The notes: generated by a model not told the origin, from the sequence alone. Shown: positions 1 to 8,287, counted from the first letter of the stretch. The stretch is DNA of 41,301 nt from an uncultured Bacilli bacterium (GCA_944363535.1 CALVUG010000006.1:1-41301); one strand, 5' to 3'. Numbers and translations are program-made.

Positions 1-80
1 ATAATTCCTAATTACTGTAAGTTCATTTTAAAGTAAAAGTCATGTAATTGTAAACGAAAAAATAGGAGGTCTAATATCAC

Positions 81-1001
81 ATGAATACGAACAAATTACA
101 TGATTTAACGCTTAAGTTTTATGCTTCTTTAAGAAGTAATCCAAAAGTAAAAGAAACGACGATTAAATCTTATTATTACGATGTTAATCACTTTGTTAAT
201 GGATGCCTTAACGTGTTTAAGAAAGAAGAAGTGGAAGCTTATTTCATAAGTTTAATCGATCAAAAATATCATACTTCTTCTTTACTTAGGAAGAAAGTTT
301 CCATCAAGTTATTTTATGATTACTTAATCGAAACAAAAGTTATTAAAGTAAACCCAATCACAATCATTAAGTTCGATGTTAAAAAAGAGAAGTCTTTACC
401 TAAGGTAGTGCCTATAAATAACATTAGAAAAATCCTTCGTTATTTAATGAATTCTGTAAGTGAAAGTAAATCTAAACAAATTTATTTTAGAAATGTAAGA
501 AATCTTGCCTTATTTGATTTATTAATTACGACTGGAATTAGAATATCTGAAGCTTCTAATATCACCTTAACGGATATTGAATTAAGTGAAAGAACGATAT
601 TAATAAACGGTAAGGGGAATAAACAAAGAATCATTTATATTTCTAGTTACGAATGTTTCATTCACTTAAAAACTTATTTAACGTTAAGATTAAATATTAA
701 TCTTTCACATAATTATTTATTCATTAATCGCGGTTACAACAAGTTAAGTGTTCACACCATCGATAGTGTCTTTAGAAAGATAATCAAAACTTTAAAATTA
801 AATAAAACTATTACCCCACATCATTTAAGACATACATTCGCTACTGAGTTACTTTCAGCAGGCGGTGATCTAAGAACATTACAAGAATTATTAGGACATG
901 CTTCCATATCTACGACCGAGATATACACTCACGTCGATATAAAACAAAAGAAGAAGATTTTAAACAAGTACAACTACCGAAACAAACTGCTCAGTAAATA
1001 A
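81..1001 (+). CDS. Tyrosine recombinase (XerC/XerD-like integrase)
   Basis: A 306-residue site-specific recombinase that would cut and rejoin DNA through a phosphotyrosine link. An N-terminal SAM-like core-binding domain (about residues 5-95) is followed by the catalytic domain, which keeps the full set of active-site residues: Arg154 (TGIRISEAS), Lys178 (NGKGNKQR), His247 and Arg250 (HHLRHTFA), His273 (LLGHASI) and the nucleophile Tyr282 (EIYTHVD). The size matches XerC/XerD. The ATG is preceded by AGGAGGT at 64-70. It stands alone, just upstream of a large surface-protein gene and at the edge of an accessory region, so it may be a phase-variation or element integrase and not the housekeeping dif recombinase. 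Sequence alone does not decide this. Confidence 0.93.
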   Translation: MNTNKLHDLTLKFYASLRSNPKVKETTIKSYYYDVNHFVNGCLNVFKKEEVEAYFISLIDQKYHTSSLLRKKVSIKLFYDYLIETKVIKVNPITIIKFDVKKEKSLPKVVPINNIRKILRYLMNSVSESKSKQIYFRNVRNLALFDLLITTGIRISEASNITLTDIELSERTILINGKGNKQRIIYISSYECFIHLKTYLTLRLNINLSHNYLFINRGYNKLSVHTIDSVFRKIIKTLKLNKTITPHHLRHTFATELLSAGGDLRTLQELLGHASISTTEIYTHVDIKQKKKILNKYNYRNKLLSK

Positions 1002-1006
1002 AAAAA

Positions 1007-1031
1007 TTAACAAGTCCCACACTAGTGTTAA
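1007..1031. other. Candidate recombinase core site (inverted TTAACA/TGTTAA arms)
   Basis: Arms TTAACA (1007-1012) and TGTTAA (1026-1031) flank 13 nt that contain the 10-bp palindrome ACACTAGTGT (1019-1028). The site lies six bases after the recombinase stop codon and just upstream of the surface-protein promoter. The layout resembles a tyrosine-recombinase crossover site next to its own gene, but no second copy was found in the window. An operator is an alternative. Confidence 0.3.
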
Positions 1032-1052
1032 AGAAAAGTTTGTTTTATTATG

Positions 1053-1083
1053 TTGACATACACACGCATTATGTAGTTATATA
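1053..1083 (+). promoter_or_regulatory. Promoter of the surface-protein gene
   Basis: A perfect -35 TTGACA (1053-1058) is followed by an AT-rich -10 region, TTATAT (1077-1082, 18-nt spacer) or TATATA (1078-1083). It would give a 5' leader of about 60 nt ending in AGGAGGT (1137-1143). Confidence 0.6.
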
Positions 1084-1151
1084 TACATGAATATAGGTTA
1101 GTTCTATTCGTCTTGAAATTACTAACCAAAAATATTAGGAGGTCATACAAT

Positions 1152-4100
1152 ATGACAAAAAAATTTAAAAAGGCCATGACCTTTCTCCTTGGTTTTGCTA
1201 TGCTTGGTGGCGTAATCGGTGGCGCTGCTTTGGTTAGCGGAGAAGGAGGCGTAGGGGTTCATGCCGCTACTGTTGAAGACACCATAACTTATTCGGCTTT
1301 TTCGCCAGAAGGCACAGGATATACCAACCATACGTATACCAGTTCTACTACGAATGCTACTTATGAAGGGGTGCTTTATCAAACCAATGACCAAAATTTA
1401 ATTCAAATGAGAACTAAAGGTAGCAATTCCGGGTTAGTTGTTACTACCTCTGGCGGAGTACTCGAAAAAATATCTGTTCAATTTGGTGATTCAACAACAT
1501 CATCACGTTCCGTAGACATCTATGGAAAAAATGACAATTACACCGGAAGTGCAGATTTGTACGACACTGATTCAATGGTGACGGGCACCAATCTGCGCAC
1601 AGTTTCTTTTGGTGGCAACACAGAATTACAAGAAGTTACAGAGGTACAAGGGTACACAGCTTTTGGTATCAAACCAGTTGGCGGTGCACTATATCTCTCT
1701 CAAGTTGTAGTTGTGTGGCAAGGTGGAGCCACCACAACGTTAACTTCTATTAGTATTGAAAATACAGGCTACCCTGGAGAGGTTTACGCTGGTGCGACAT
1801 GGTCTACCGATGGTCTAGTTGCAACTGGTAATTACGACGATGGTAGCACTAAAGACATAACGAATAGTGTCACTTGGAATTTTGATCCAGCTGTTGCGCC
1901 AGAAAGTCTAGGCTCAACAGTCGTTAATGTTTCTGCTACTTTAGGTGACATCACGTCTAATGTTTTGCCAATCACTGTGGAAGTTGTAGAAGCACCGGCT
2001 ATTACTTCTTGGGATTTAACTACAAAGAGTTTTTCTTCGGCAACTCCTGATTCCGTAGTTTGGTCATCAAACTATGTTACTATGACATGGAATAAAGGAG
2101 ACTCAAGCACTCCCGCTAATAACTATTTGGGTGGAGAACACGCAAATTCTAGAATCTATAATATGCAAACATTTAATGTCAAGGCTGAACCTGGATATGC
2201 TATTGTTCAGGTTATTGTGACATTTGTGTCTACTAGTAATAACAGCGGTTTAAGTGGAAACTGGACAACCGAATCTAGCGAGGTAATTGAACCTATTAAA
2301 ACGACGGATGGTGAAGTTCTATTAACTGTTGATACTTCTGCTAACCCTTGTACATCAATTTCCACAACCTGTACTGCCACAACATATATTTCTAAAGTAG
2401 AGGTACAATACACTACTAAAGAAGTTGTCGTTCCTACAGTTGCTGAAGTTGCATTTGCTTCCGGGAAAGGCTCTTATTTCAATGGTAGTTTGAAAGATAG
2501 CAATACATTTAGCACTGCTGATTTAGTTGTTACAACTAAAGATGATGCTGGAAATGTTGCCGCTCAATACAATACAGGCACGGGATTTGTCGTTATTATC
2601 AATGGCGAATCTTTAGATGCTACAACAGCCATACAAACTAAATCCTTTGAAGGAGCCACAGCCGGTGGTTATCCTCTCACTGTTACTGTCGAAGGATTGA
2701 CAAGCAATGAGATTAATTTAACGGTCATTCAAAAAGATGTTGAATCTTTCAATTGGGATGAACCACAAACAACTACTTTCTATTCACACGTCGACGAATT
2801 AGCGTTGGATGGTACTTTAAGAACTTTGTTCAATGATGGTTCTTATGCTACATCCGCTTCTCGCTATGCGTTCATCGTACGAGAATATAGTGATACTTTA
2901 CCAAATAATGCTGGTGATGAAGTCGAATTAGCTACGCACCAAGATGGAACGTTGAATGTTGCGGAAGCATCTCGATACGTTCTAGATATTTGGAACACCG
3001 ATTATCCAACTAGTTTACATACTTATGTAACTATCAATGTTGAACTTCCAACATTAACAATCGTTGATAATTTCACCGGTGCATATTTCACTAATGTCAC
3101 TAGAGAATTAGATGTTACGGTGACTTTAACTGCTGGTCAAACAGTGAAGACTCTCACCAAAGATGAGTACACTCTATCTCAAACATCTGTTACTCCTGCT
3201 TCAACCGATCCGATTAATGTTTATCCAATTCTTGTTAAAGATGGTCAGCAAGTCATGACTGGTAATACACCACTTGTGATTAATCCCGAAGTATCTACTA
3301 GAGTTTTAGATGAATTAGCGGTGGATGATGCTACTTTCTCTGCTGGTTCATACTTTGTTTTACCACAAGAAAGTATCTTACTTAGCTATACTGATGGTGG
3401 CAATAGCGAGTTAATGTTTGTTGAGCAAGAAAATGTTTCATTTAAAGCGGCTAATGGTGATGTTATTAACGAAAGTACAAGACTTCTCAGAAGTCACGCT
3501 GGCCAAGCGACAGCTACTTACACCGAAGGTGGAAGCGAAGTAAGTTGTACATTCACTCTTACTGTTACAAATGCAGTCGTTGCAGAATATGTCGAACCAA
3601 CCTTAGGCGATTACGTTAAAGTCACTAGTGTTGATGAACTCACCGACGGTGAATATTTAATCGCTTACACGAATGCATCAAATGATAACGCACAAGTGTT
3701 CAATGGTGTCGATAGTACCAACGGCAATGTTTCAACTGCCGTCAATAATGGTGTCATTGCGCATAGTGCTGAAATGGAAGCTGTTTCCGTTCAAATTACT
3801 GCCGTTGAAGGTGGATATAGTATCATGATTAATAGTGGTGAAAACGCTAATAAGTATATTGATTCTACAAACGACGACAAAAACGGAATGGATTTTAGAA
3901 CAAGCCCGGTCGCGTTAACTATTCAATCAAAAGGAAAAGGCACTATTACTAGGCCATCATCTTCAACTGGATCGTGGGATATTTATCGTACAAGCGAAAA
4001 AACGCTTTCATTTAATGCCACACCTGATCAACAAAGATTTAGATTCTTTAAGAATACGACCATTGCAACTAATGAAAATTATCATGCAATTGACTTATAC

Positions 4101-4505
4101 AAGCGCGAAACAACCGAAGGTGTAGGCGATGCTATCAGCTACTTAAAGAGTGTCATCGATGCATATCGTTTGAATAACGATTTATTATCAATTTGCGATG
4201 TTGATACATCTATCTATGCTTCTGCTGATTGGACTAGAGCTAAAGAAATTTATACTTCATTAGATGCAGCACAGAAGCAACAATTAAATGTGCAAGATTA
4301 CTTTGGTGAAAAAGGTAAAACATACATTGATACATATGAAATGTTGCTTGCTAAAGATCCAGCAGCACAAGACGCTTTAGCGCCTACGTTCTTTGGTAAT
4401 GAAGATACCTCTATTGCAGTAGTAGTAGTAATTATTACTCTTTCTGCTATTACGGCTCTTGTTGGTTTCTATTATTACGATAAGAGACGTCGTGTGAATA
4501 AATAA
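1152..4505 (+). CDS. Large secreted surface protein with Ig-like domains and C-terminal membrane anchor
   Basis: I chose the ATG at 1152 because AGGAGGT (1137-1143) lies 8 nt upstream; the frame also opens at a TTG at 1113, which has no such site. The 1,117-residue product begins with a signal peptide: Lys-rich start, hydrophobic stretch, likely cut after VHAA near residue 38. The rest is rich in Thr, Val, Ser and Asn, with beta-sandwich-like units. One around residues 195-275 has the bacterial Ig-like pattern (TLTSISIENTGYP, YDDGSTKDITN). Another region near residues 810-985 starts GDYVKVTSVDELTDGEYLI and may be a lectin-like beta domain. A helical segment follows, then one transmembrane helix and the tail YDKRRRVNK. 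There is no LPXTG; the sequence before the helix is APTFFGNEDTS. It is probably displayed on the cell surface for adhesion or glycan binding. Substrate unknown. Confidence 0.85.
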   Translation: MTKKFKKAMTFLLGFAMLGGVIGGAALVSGEGGVGVHAATVEDTITYSAFSPEGTGYTNHTYTSSTTNATYEGVLYQTNDQNLIQMRTKGSNSGLVVTTSGGVLEKISVQFGDSTTSSRSVDIYGKNDNYTGSADLYDTDSMVTGTNLRTVSFGGNTELQEVTEVQGYTAFGIKPVGGALYLSQVVVVWQGGATTTLTSISIENTGYPGEVYAGATWSTDGLVATGNYDDGSTKDITNSVTWNFDPAVAPESLGSTVVNVSATLGDITSNVLPITVEVVEAPAITSWDLTTKSFSSATPDSVVWSSNYVTMTWNKGDSSTPANNYLGGEHANSRIYNMQTFNVKAEPGYAIVQVIVTFVSTSNNSGLSGNWTTESSEVIEPIKTTDGEVLLTVDTSANPCTSISTTCTATTYISKVEVQYTTKEVVVPTVAEVAFASGKGSYFNGSLKDSNTFSTADLVVTTKDDAGNVAAQYNTGTGFVVIINGESLDATTAIQTKSFEGATAGGYPLTVTVEGLTSNEINLTVIQKDVESFNWDEPQTTTFYSHVDELALDGTLRTLFNDGSYATSASRYAFIVREYSDTLPNNAGDEVELATHQDGTLNVAEASRYVLDIWNTDYPTSLHTYVTINVELPTLTIVDNFTGAYFTNVTRELDVTVTLTAGQTVKTLTKDEYTLSQTSVTPASTDPINVYPILVKDGQQVMTGNTPLVINPEVSTRVLDELAVDDATFSAGSYFVLPQESILLSYTDGGNSELMFVEQENVSFKAANGDVINESTRLLRSHAGQATATYTEGGSEVSCTFTLTVTNAVVAEYVEPTLGDYVKVTSVDELTDGEYLIAYTNASNDNAQVFNGVDSTNGNVSTAVNNGVIAHSAEMEAVSVQITAVEGGYSIMINSGENANKYIDSTNDDKNGMDFRTSPVALTIQSKGKGTITRPSSSTGSWDIYRTSEKTLSFNATPDQQRFRFFKNTTIATNENYHAIDLYKRETTEGVGDAISYLKSVIDAYRLNNDLLSICDVDTSIYASADWTRAKEIYTSLDAAQKQQLNVQDYFGEKGKTYIDTYEMLLAKDPAAQDALAPTFFGNEDTSIAVVVVIITLSAITALVGFYYYDKRRRVNK

Positions 4506-4570
4506 TTGATTAACTAATCAATAATTAAATTTAATCGTACTTTGTAAAAAAGTTCGATACACGCATTCAA

Positions 4571-4599
4571 GGGAGTGAGTGAACACTCATTCCCTTTTT
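4571..4599 (+). terminator. Rho-independent terminator after the surface-protein gene
   Basis: The stem GGGAGTGAG / CTCATTCCC (one G-U pair) with loop TGAACA is followed by a T run at 4595-4599. It ends the surface-protein transcript 66 nt after the stop codon. Confidence 0.85.
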
Positions 4600-4631
4600 A
4601 ATTTTTTATTAAAATCATTCACTAATGTATC

Positions 4632-4659
4632 TTGTATAAGGCCTATTTACCTCTATAAT
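4632..4659 (+). promoter_or_regulatory. Promoter of the candidate small RNA
   Basis: TTGTAT (4632-4637), 16-nt spacer, and a perfect TATAAT (4654-4659). No open reading frame of useful length follows, only two hairpins. Confidence 0.5.
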
Positions 4660-4665
4660 ATAATC

Positions 4666-4740
4666 ATTTTTAAGTTCTAGTGGATGAAAACCTTTTCATT
4701 ACTAGCGTGAGGTATGTGGTCGCTGGCCGCCATTTTTGTT
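4666..4740 (+). ncRNA. Candidate small RNA of about 75 nt with two hairpins
   Basis: After the promoter comes hairpin 1, CTAGTGGATGAAAA / TTTTCATTACTAG (4677-4704, one bulge). Hairpin 2 follows: ATGTGGTC (4714-4721), loop GCT, then GGCCGC (4725-4730) with one bulged C before the closing AT. The T run at 4733-4737 makes hairpin 2 a good intrinsic terminator. The unit is isolated from the surface-protein gene by its own upstream terminator, and the next gene has a separate promoter at 4813-4841. I do not recognise a known RNA family. A 14-codon ORF (4714-4758, starting MWSLAA) overlaps the end, but its GAGG is only 1 nt from the ATG. Confidence 0.45.
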
Positions 4741-4812
4741 TGTGCAAAGATTAACTAAATTTTCTAGCAATAAGGTTTATCAAAATTATAATATTTTTAT
4801 GCAAATTTCTAG

Positions 4813-4841
4813 TTGAACTTGAAAAAATACTAAATTATAAT
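4813..4841 (+). promoter_or_regulatory. Promoter of the first DUF4143 ATPase
   Basis: TTGAAC (4813-4818), 17-nt spacer, TATAAT (4836-4841). The transcript would begin about 10 nt before the gene's start codon, just around the AAAGGA Shine-Dalgarno. Confidence 0.65.
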
Positions 4842-4858
4842 GTAATCAAAGGAAAATT

Positions 4859-6091
4859 ATGATTGCAAGAACGATTAAAAAAGAAATTATTAAAAGTGTT
4901 AAAAACCGACCTGTTACTCTCATCACTGGCGCAAGGCAAGTGGGGAAATCGACTATTTGCTATGAGTTAAAAAACGAATTAGGTTTCGCTTATGTTTCTT
5001 TAGATGATATTCGCCTTAGAGAAGAAGCTATTAACGATCCGGAACTATTTTTAGAAATACATCATTGGCCTATTATTATCGATGAAATACAACACGCTCC
5101 TAAGCTATTCTCGGTCATAGAAGCGATAGTGAATAAACAAAAGATGGAAACCGGTTCTAATTATGGCATGTTCATCTTAACAGGTTCTGAAACGTATGAG
5201 TTGTTAAGTGGCGTTAGCGAATCTTTAGCGGGTCGCGTTTCAATCATTAGAATGTCGCCTTTAAGCATGCGTGAAATAAAAGGGCAAGAAGAAAATATTT
5301 TTTTCTTCGATCCTTTAGTTTTAGCGAAGAGAAGTGAACAATTTATCCTAAGCACTGACGAATTATTTAAGACTATTGTCAGAGGAATGTATCCTGAGCT
5401 TTACGCGAACGAACAGTTAAATAGCGAAACATTTTATGCGGACTACGTCGCTACTTACATCGAACGAGATGTTTCTAAAATTATCAATTTAAAAGATAAA
5501 TTAAAATTTTATAATTTTATCGAAGTGTTAGCCTCACTTACAGGCGAAGAATTAATTTACGATAAATTAGCGAAAGCCATCGGCGTTAGCCTCGATACTA
5601 TCAAGGCGTGGATTAGCGTCTTAGTCGCGGGCGATATCATTTATCTTCTCGAGCCATATAATGAAATATCTTTAATTAAAAGAGTAGTGAAAAGACCAAA
5701 AATTTATTTTAATGATACTGGTCTAGCTTGCTATCTAGCGCATCTTAACGATGAAAAAGTGCTCATGAAATCTATTTTCAAAGGTCGATTTATTGAAACT
5801 TATATCGTCAATGAAATTAAAAAGACTTTTCGCAATAATGGGAGGAAAGAAAATTTTTATTATTATAGAGATAGCAATCAAAACGAGATCGACCTCGTCA
5901 TCTTAGAAAATGGCACCTTACATTTTGTCGAATGTAAGTCTGGTATCAAATTTGATAAGAAAGATGCCAAAGCGTTTAAGCAATTAGCAACTTCATCTTA
6001 TCAAATTGGTTATTCTTTCATAGTTTGTAATACACCTTCATTATATAAAATTGATGATTTAGTGTATGCCGTACCTATCTCTTCCATCTAG
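4859..6091 (+). CDS. AAA+ ATPase with DUF4143 (AAA_14 family)
   Basis: A 410-residue P-loop ATPase of the AAA_14/DUF4143 type, a family common in accessory DNA of gut bacteria and archaea; its cellular job is not established. Visible motifs are Walker A GARQVGKS (24-31), Walker B IIIDEIQ (72-77), a sensor-like LTGS (107-110) and ESLAGR (121-126), typical of the family. The C-terminal DUF4143 part has a restriction-nuclease-like pattern: NEIDLVI with Asp345 and VECKSG with Glu358 and Lys360. Catalysis by this part is inferred only. Start ATG with AAAGGA (4848-4853) five bases upstream. It is a single-gene unit and one of four related loci in this island, two of which are broken. Confidence 0.9.
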   Translation: MIARTIKKEIIKSVKNRPVTLITGARQVGKSTICYELKNELGFAYVSLDDIRLREEAINDPELFLEIHHWPIIIDEIQHAPKLFSVIEAIVNKQKMETGSNYGMFILTGSETYELLSGVSESLAGRVSIIRMSPLSMREIKGQEENIFFFDPLVLAKRSEQFILSTDELFKTIVRGMYPELYANEQLNSETFYADYVATYIERDVSKIINLKDKLKFYNFIEVLASLTGEELIYDKLAKAIGVSLDTIKAWISVLVAGDIIYLLEPYNEISLIKRVVKRPKIYFNDTGLACYLAHLNDEKVLMKSIFKGRFIETYIVNEIKKTFRNNGRKENFYYYRDSNQNEIDLVILENGTLHFVECKSGIKFDKKDAKAFKQLATSSYQIGYSFIVCNTPSLYKIDDLVYAVPISSI

Positions 6092-6312
6092 TAGTGGAAT
6101 ATTTTTTCATATAAAAAAAGAGACGATAAGCCTTTTAAATTTAGATTTTCTAAGACGATTAATCTTTTTCTTAGTCACTTTTTCACTACTTACTTTTTAT
6201 ATAAGATCGTTCACTAATGATGAAAAAAATATTTATTTTAAGTATTAATTTTAAAAATCCTACGGAATGAAAACCGAAAATTTCACCGATTAGAGTTGAT
6301 TTTATTTTTTGA

Positions 6313-6435
6313 AAAATTAAAAAAGAGGGTGGTAAACCCGCTAAGACGATGCTTGCTATTTGTGGTCTAACGAATGCTGCATATAGAAGAGAAGATGGTG
6401 TTTACGTCGTTCCTATTACTTCTTTAAAAGATTGA
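6313..6435 (+). pseudogene. Remnant: C-terminus of a second DUF4143 ATPase
   Basis: After an in-frame TGA at 6310-6312 there are 40 codons and then TGA at 6433-6435. They read GGKPAKTMLAICG, then YRREDGVYVVPITSLKD. This matches the usual C-terminal end of DUF4143 ATPases and parallels the end of the intact copy just upstream (IVCNTPSLYK, VYAVPISSI), yet differs enough to come from another subfamily member. There is no start codon with a Shine-Dalgarno and no N-terminal half, so it is a gene stump left by deletion or recombination. The recognition rests on my memory of the family. Confidence 0.6.
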
Positions 6436-6462
6436 TTTTTAAATGATGAATCAATTGAATAA

Positions 6463-6482
6463 TTTGCCAATATATTAGCAAA
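6463..6482. promoter_or_regulatory. HipB-type operator O1
   Basis: A 20-bp palindrome with one mismatch: arms TTTGCCAATA (6463-6472) and TATTAGCAAA (6473-6482). It shares the core GCNAATATATTAGC with O2 downstream; centres are 42 bp apart, four turns of B-DNA, so bound HipB dimers would lie on the same face. It lies just upstream of the -35 box. Confidence 0.7.
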
Positions 6483-6486
6483 AACC

Positions 6487-6515
6487 TTGTAAAAACATAG
6501 TAAAATTGCTAATAT
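6487..6515 (+). promoter_or_regulatory. hipBA promoter, predicted leaderless
   Basis: TTGTAA (6487-6492), 17-nt spacer, TAATAT (6510-6515). The -10 lies inside operator O2, so repressor binding would block RNA polymerase. The expected transcription start is at about 6522-6524, essentially on the ATG at 6524. Confidence 0.6.
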
Positions 6516-6521
6516 ATTAGC
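6508..6521. promoter_or_regulatory. HipB-type operator O2
   Basis: A perfect 14-bp palindrome, GCTAATA/TATTAGC, covering the -10 box of the hipBA promoter and ending 2 nt before the hipB start codon. It is the second copy of the O1 motif and is the expected autorepression site of a HipB antitoxin. Confidence 0.72.
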
Positions 6522-6523
6522 GT

Positions 6524-6814
6524 ATGGAAGAAAAAGCATTAGAGTTCGTTACTTATTATGAAGTGCAATTAGAAATCACTAAGCGTTTTATTACTATTAG
6601 AAAAAATAGAAAAATATCACAACTTAGATTATCTGAAATATCTGGAGTAAGCTATGCTTCCATTAGAAGATTTGAAAAAACTGGCGATATCTCTTTCGCG
6701 TCTTTAGTAAAACTCGCTATTGCGTTACGCTTATATGATGATTTAAATAATCTTTTTAAAGTTCATAAAGAATATCAATCAATAGAGGAAGTAATTAATG
6801 ATCAAGAAAATTGA
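6524..6814 (+). CDS. hipB: HipB-like antitoxin, XRE helix-turn-helix protein
   Basis: A 96-residue DNA-binding protein with an XRE-type helix-turn-helix at about residues 25-75 (RKNRKISQLRLSEISGVS, then YASIRRFEKTGDISFASL). As the antitoxin partner of the HipA-type kinase that follows, it should bind the two GCTAATATATTAGC sites and repress its own operon; this is inferred from position and family. The start codon has no Shine-Dalgarno and lies 8 nt after the -10 box, so translation from a leaderless mRNA is likely. Its 3' end overlaps hipA by 17 nt, which suggests coupled translation. It could be called HipB-like or simply a toxin-linked XRE regulator. Confidence 0.82.
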   Translation: MEEKALEFVTYYEVQLEITKRFITIRKNRKISQLRLSEISGVSYASIRRFEKTGDISFASLVKLAIALRLYDDLNNLFKVHKEYQSIEEVINDQEN

Positions 6815-7886
6815 TGTTTTTGCTGACAAGATTATAGTTGGCACCATTGCCTTAACTAAAGAAAAACAAGTCGCGTTTCAATACAGCAAAGAATGGCTAA
6901 AAAAAGGATTCTCAATCAATCCTATTAAACTTCCTTTAACTAGCAGAGTATTTATTTCAACTTCCCCACACTTTAAAGGATTATTTGGTGTATTTGCCGA
7001 TTCTCTTCCTGATAGTTATGGCGAATTGTTATTAGATAGATATTTGAAAAGAAAAGGAATTGACATTAGTTCACTTTCCTCTCTAGATAGATTAGCGTAC
7101 GTTGGCTCTTCTGGCATGGGGATTTTAGAATATATACCTGACTTCAGCGAGAAGCAAACTAATGAAAAAATTGATTTTGATTTCATTCAAAAAGAATGTA
7201 ATGACCTTTTAAATTCAAAAGATATTGCGAATATAAATGTTTTATATTCTTTGGCTGGTTCTAGTGGTGGCGCTAGGCCTAAGGCACTTATCAAATATAA
7301 AGATGAAGATTGGATAGTAAAATTCTCTTCGAAATTTGATCCTAAAAATATCGCCGAACTTGAATACAAATATATGTCATTAGCCAAAGAACTAGGAATT
7401 AATATTCCCCAGATTGAATTAATCACTTCAGAAAAAGGAAACAAGTTTTTCCTCATCAAAAGATTTGACCGTATAAATGATCGTAAAATTCACATGATAA
7501 GTGCAGCCGCATTATTAGAATGTGATTTTAGAGCCCCATCTCTTGATTATAACGACTTAATTAAACTTACTAGAGTGTTAACAAACAATGATGAAGACGT
7601 TATCGAAATGTACAGGAGAATGGTGTTTAATGTTTTGATTGGTAATCAAGATGATCACGCGAAAAATTTTTCGTTTATTTTTGATAGTAAAAAAATGATT
7701 TATCGTTTATCACCAGCGTATGATATTAGTCCAACCAAGACTTATTTTGGAGAGCACACAACTTCAGTGAACGGTAAGGGAAAAGGAATTAGAGATGAAG
7801 ATATGATTATAGTCGCTATAAATAATAAGATTGATGTTTCTATCGCTAAAGATATTATCGATAAATGCCATGCATTATTAAAATAA
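6798..7886 (+). CDS. hipA: HipA-like serine/threonine kinase toxin
   Basis: A 362-residue HipA-family kinase. Well-studied HipA proteins phosphorylate aminoacyl-tRNA synthetases and cause dormancy; the target here is unknown. The N-terminal couple_hipA region has the usual GVFADSLPDSYGELLLDRY (64-82) and LDRLAYVGSSGMGIL (96-110). The kinase core has the P-loop-like GSSGGARPK (154-162), the ATP-lysine segment DWIVKF (171-176), the catalytic loop GNQDDHAKN (282-290) and the metal-binding AYDISP (307-312), so it appears active. It is shorter than E. coli HipA (440 residues). AGAGGAAG (6784-6791) precedes the ATG, inside hipB. The pair sits between two ATPase gene remnants, consistent with insertion into a recombining region. 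Confidence 0.85.
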   Translation: MIKKIDVFADKIIVGTIALTKEKQVAFQYSKEWLKKGFSINPIKLPLTSRVFISTSPHFKGLFGVFADSLPDSYGELLLDRYLKRKGIDISSLSSLDRLAYVGSSGMGILEYIPDFSEKQTNEKIDFDFIQKECNDLLNSKDIANINVLYSLAGSSGGARPKALIKYKDEDWIVKFSSKFDPKNIAELEYKYMSLAKELGINIPQIELITSEKGNKFFLIKRFDRINDRKIHMISAAALLECDFRAPSLDYNDLIKLTRVLTNNDEDVIEMYRRMVFNVLIGNQDDHAKNFSFIFDSKKMIYRLSPAYDISPTKTYFGEHTTSVNGKGKGIRDEDMIIVAINNKIDVSIAKDIIDKCHALLK

Positions 7887-7922
7887 AAATTTTTTATTTA
7901 ATTTTCATCTATTAACACAAAA

Positions 7923-8174
7923 TCCCCAAATCCACATATAATCGATGTTTTTAACGCTATACAGGGGAGAAAAGATATTAATTTTTCTAAGTGCAAATTG
8001 CACTTTAGAATTGCTAGCAAAGAATATTATATTCAAGTGGTGGACAACTTACCAAGCGACAAACGCCTAAATAACGAATACGATGCTTTAATAAAAGTTC
8101 CTAATTCATTTAAGAAGATTATCGTCATTAATAGACCATTTCTTTCTTATCATGATGAAAAAGTGTACTTTTAA
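7923..8174 (+). pseudogene. Remnant: C-terminus of a third DUF4143 ATPase
   Basis: The frame ending at the TAA 8172-8174 reads EYYIQVVDNLPSDKRLNNEY, then DALIKVPNSFKKIIVIN. This resembles the C-terminal part of another DUF4143 ATPase subfamily, which usually reads YIQV, a run with an acidic helix, LLKI, then K-hhVI. No ATPase domain, start codon or Shine-Dalgarno is present and the 5' border is blurred, so it is a stump. With the remnant at 6313-6435 it brackets the hipBA pair. Identification is from motif memory. Confidence 0.5.
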
Positions 8175-8237
8175 TTTCATTAGAAGAATTTTTGTTAAAT
8201 AAGAACAGTTTAGATTTATAAGGCTTAATTTCAAAAT

Positions 8238-8271
8238 AAAAGGCCTTAGAAACACGTCTAGGGCCTTTTTT
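8238..8271. terminator. Bidirectional terminator
   Basis: AAAAGGCCTTAGA (8238-8250) pairs with TCTAGGGCCTTTTTT (8257-8271) around loop AACACG, with A and T runs on both sides. It ends the minus-strand regulator gene 17 nt after its stop codon and would also stop plus-strand reading from the hipBA side. Confidence 0.85.
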
Positions 8272-8287
8272 CAATGAAGATGATAAA

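Noticed and set aside
4714-4758. 14-residue hydrophobic peptide gene
   Set aside because: The Shine-Dalgarno-like GAGG is 1 nt from the ATG, too close, and the stretch folds as a terminator hairpin.
6066-6248. 60-residue ORF after the first ATPase
   Set aside because: It overlaps the ATPase end in another frame, has no Shine-Dalgarno and is low-complexity Phe/Leu-rich; taken as chance.
6327-6340. T-box-like GGGTGG element
   Set aside because: It lies within the readable ATPase remnant and lacks the T-box stems and terminator.
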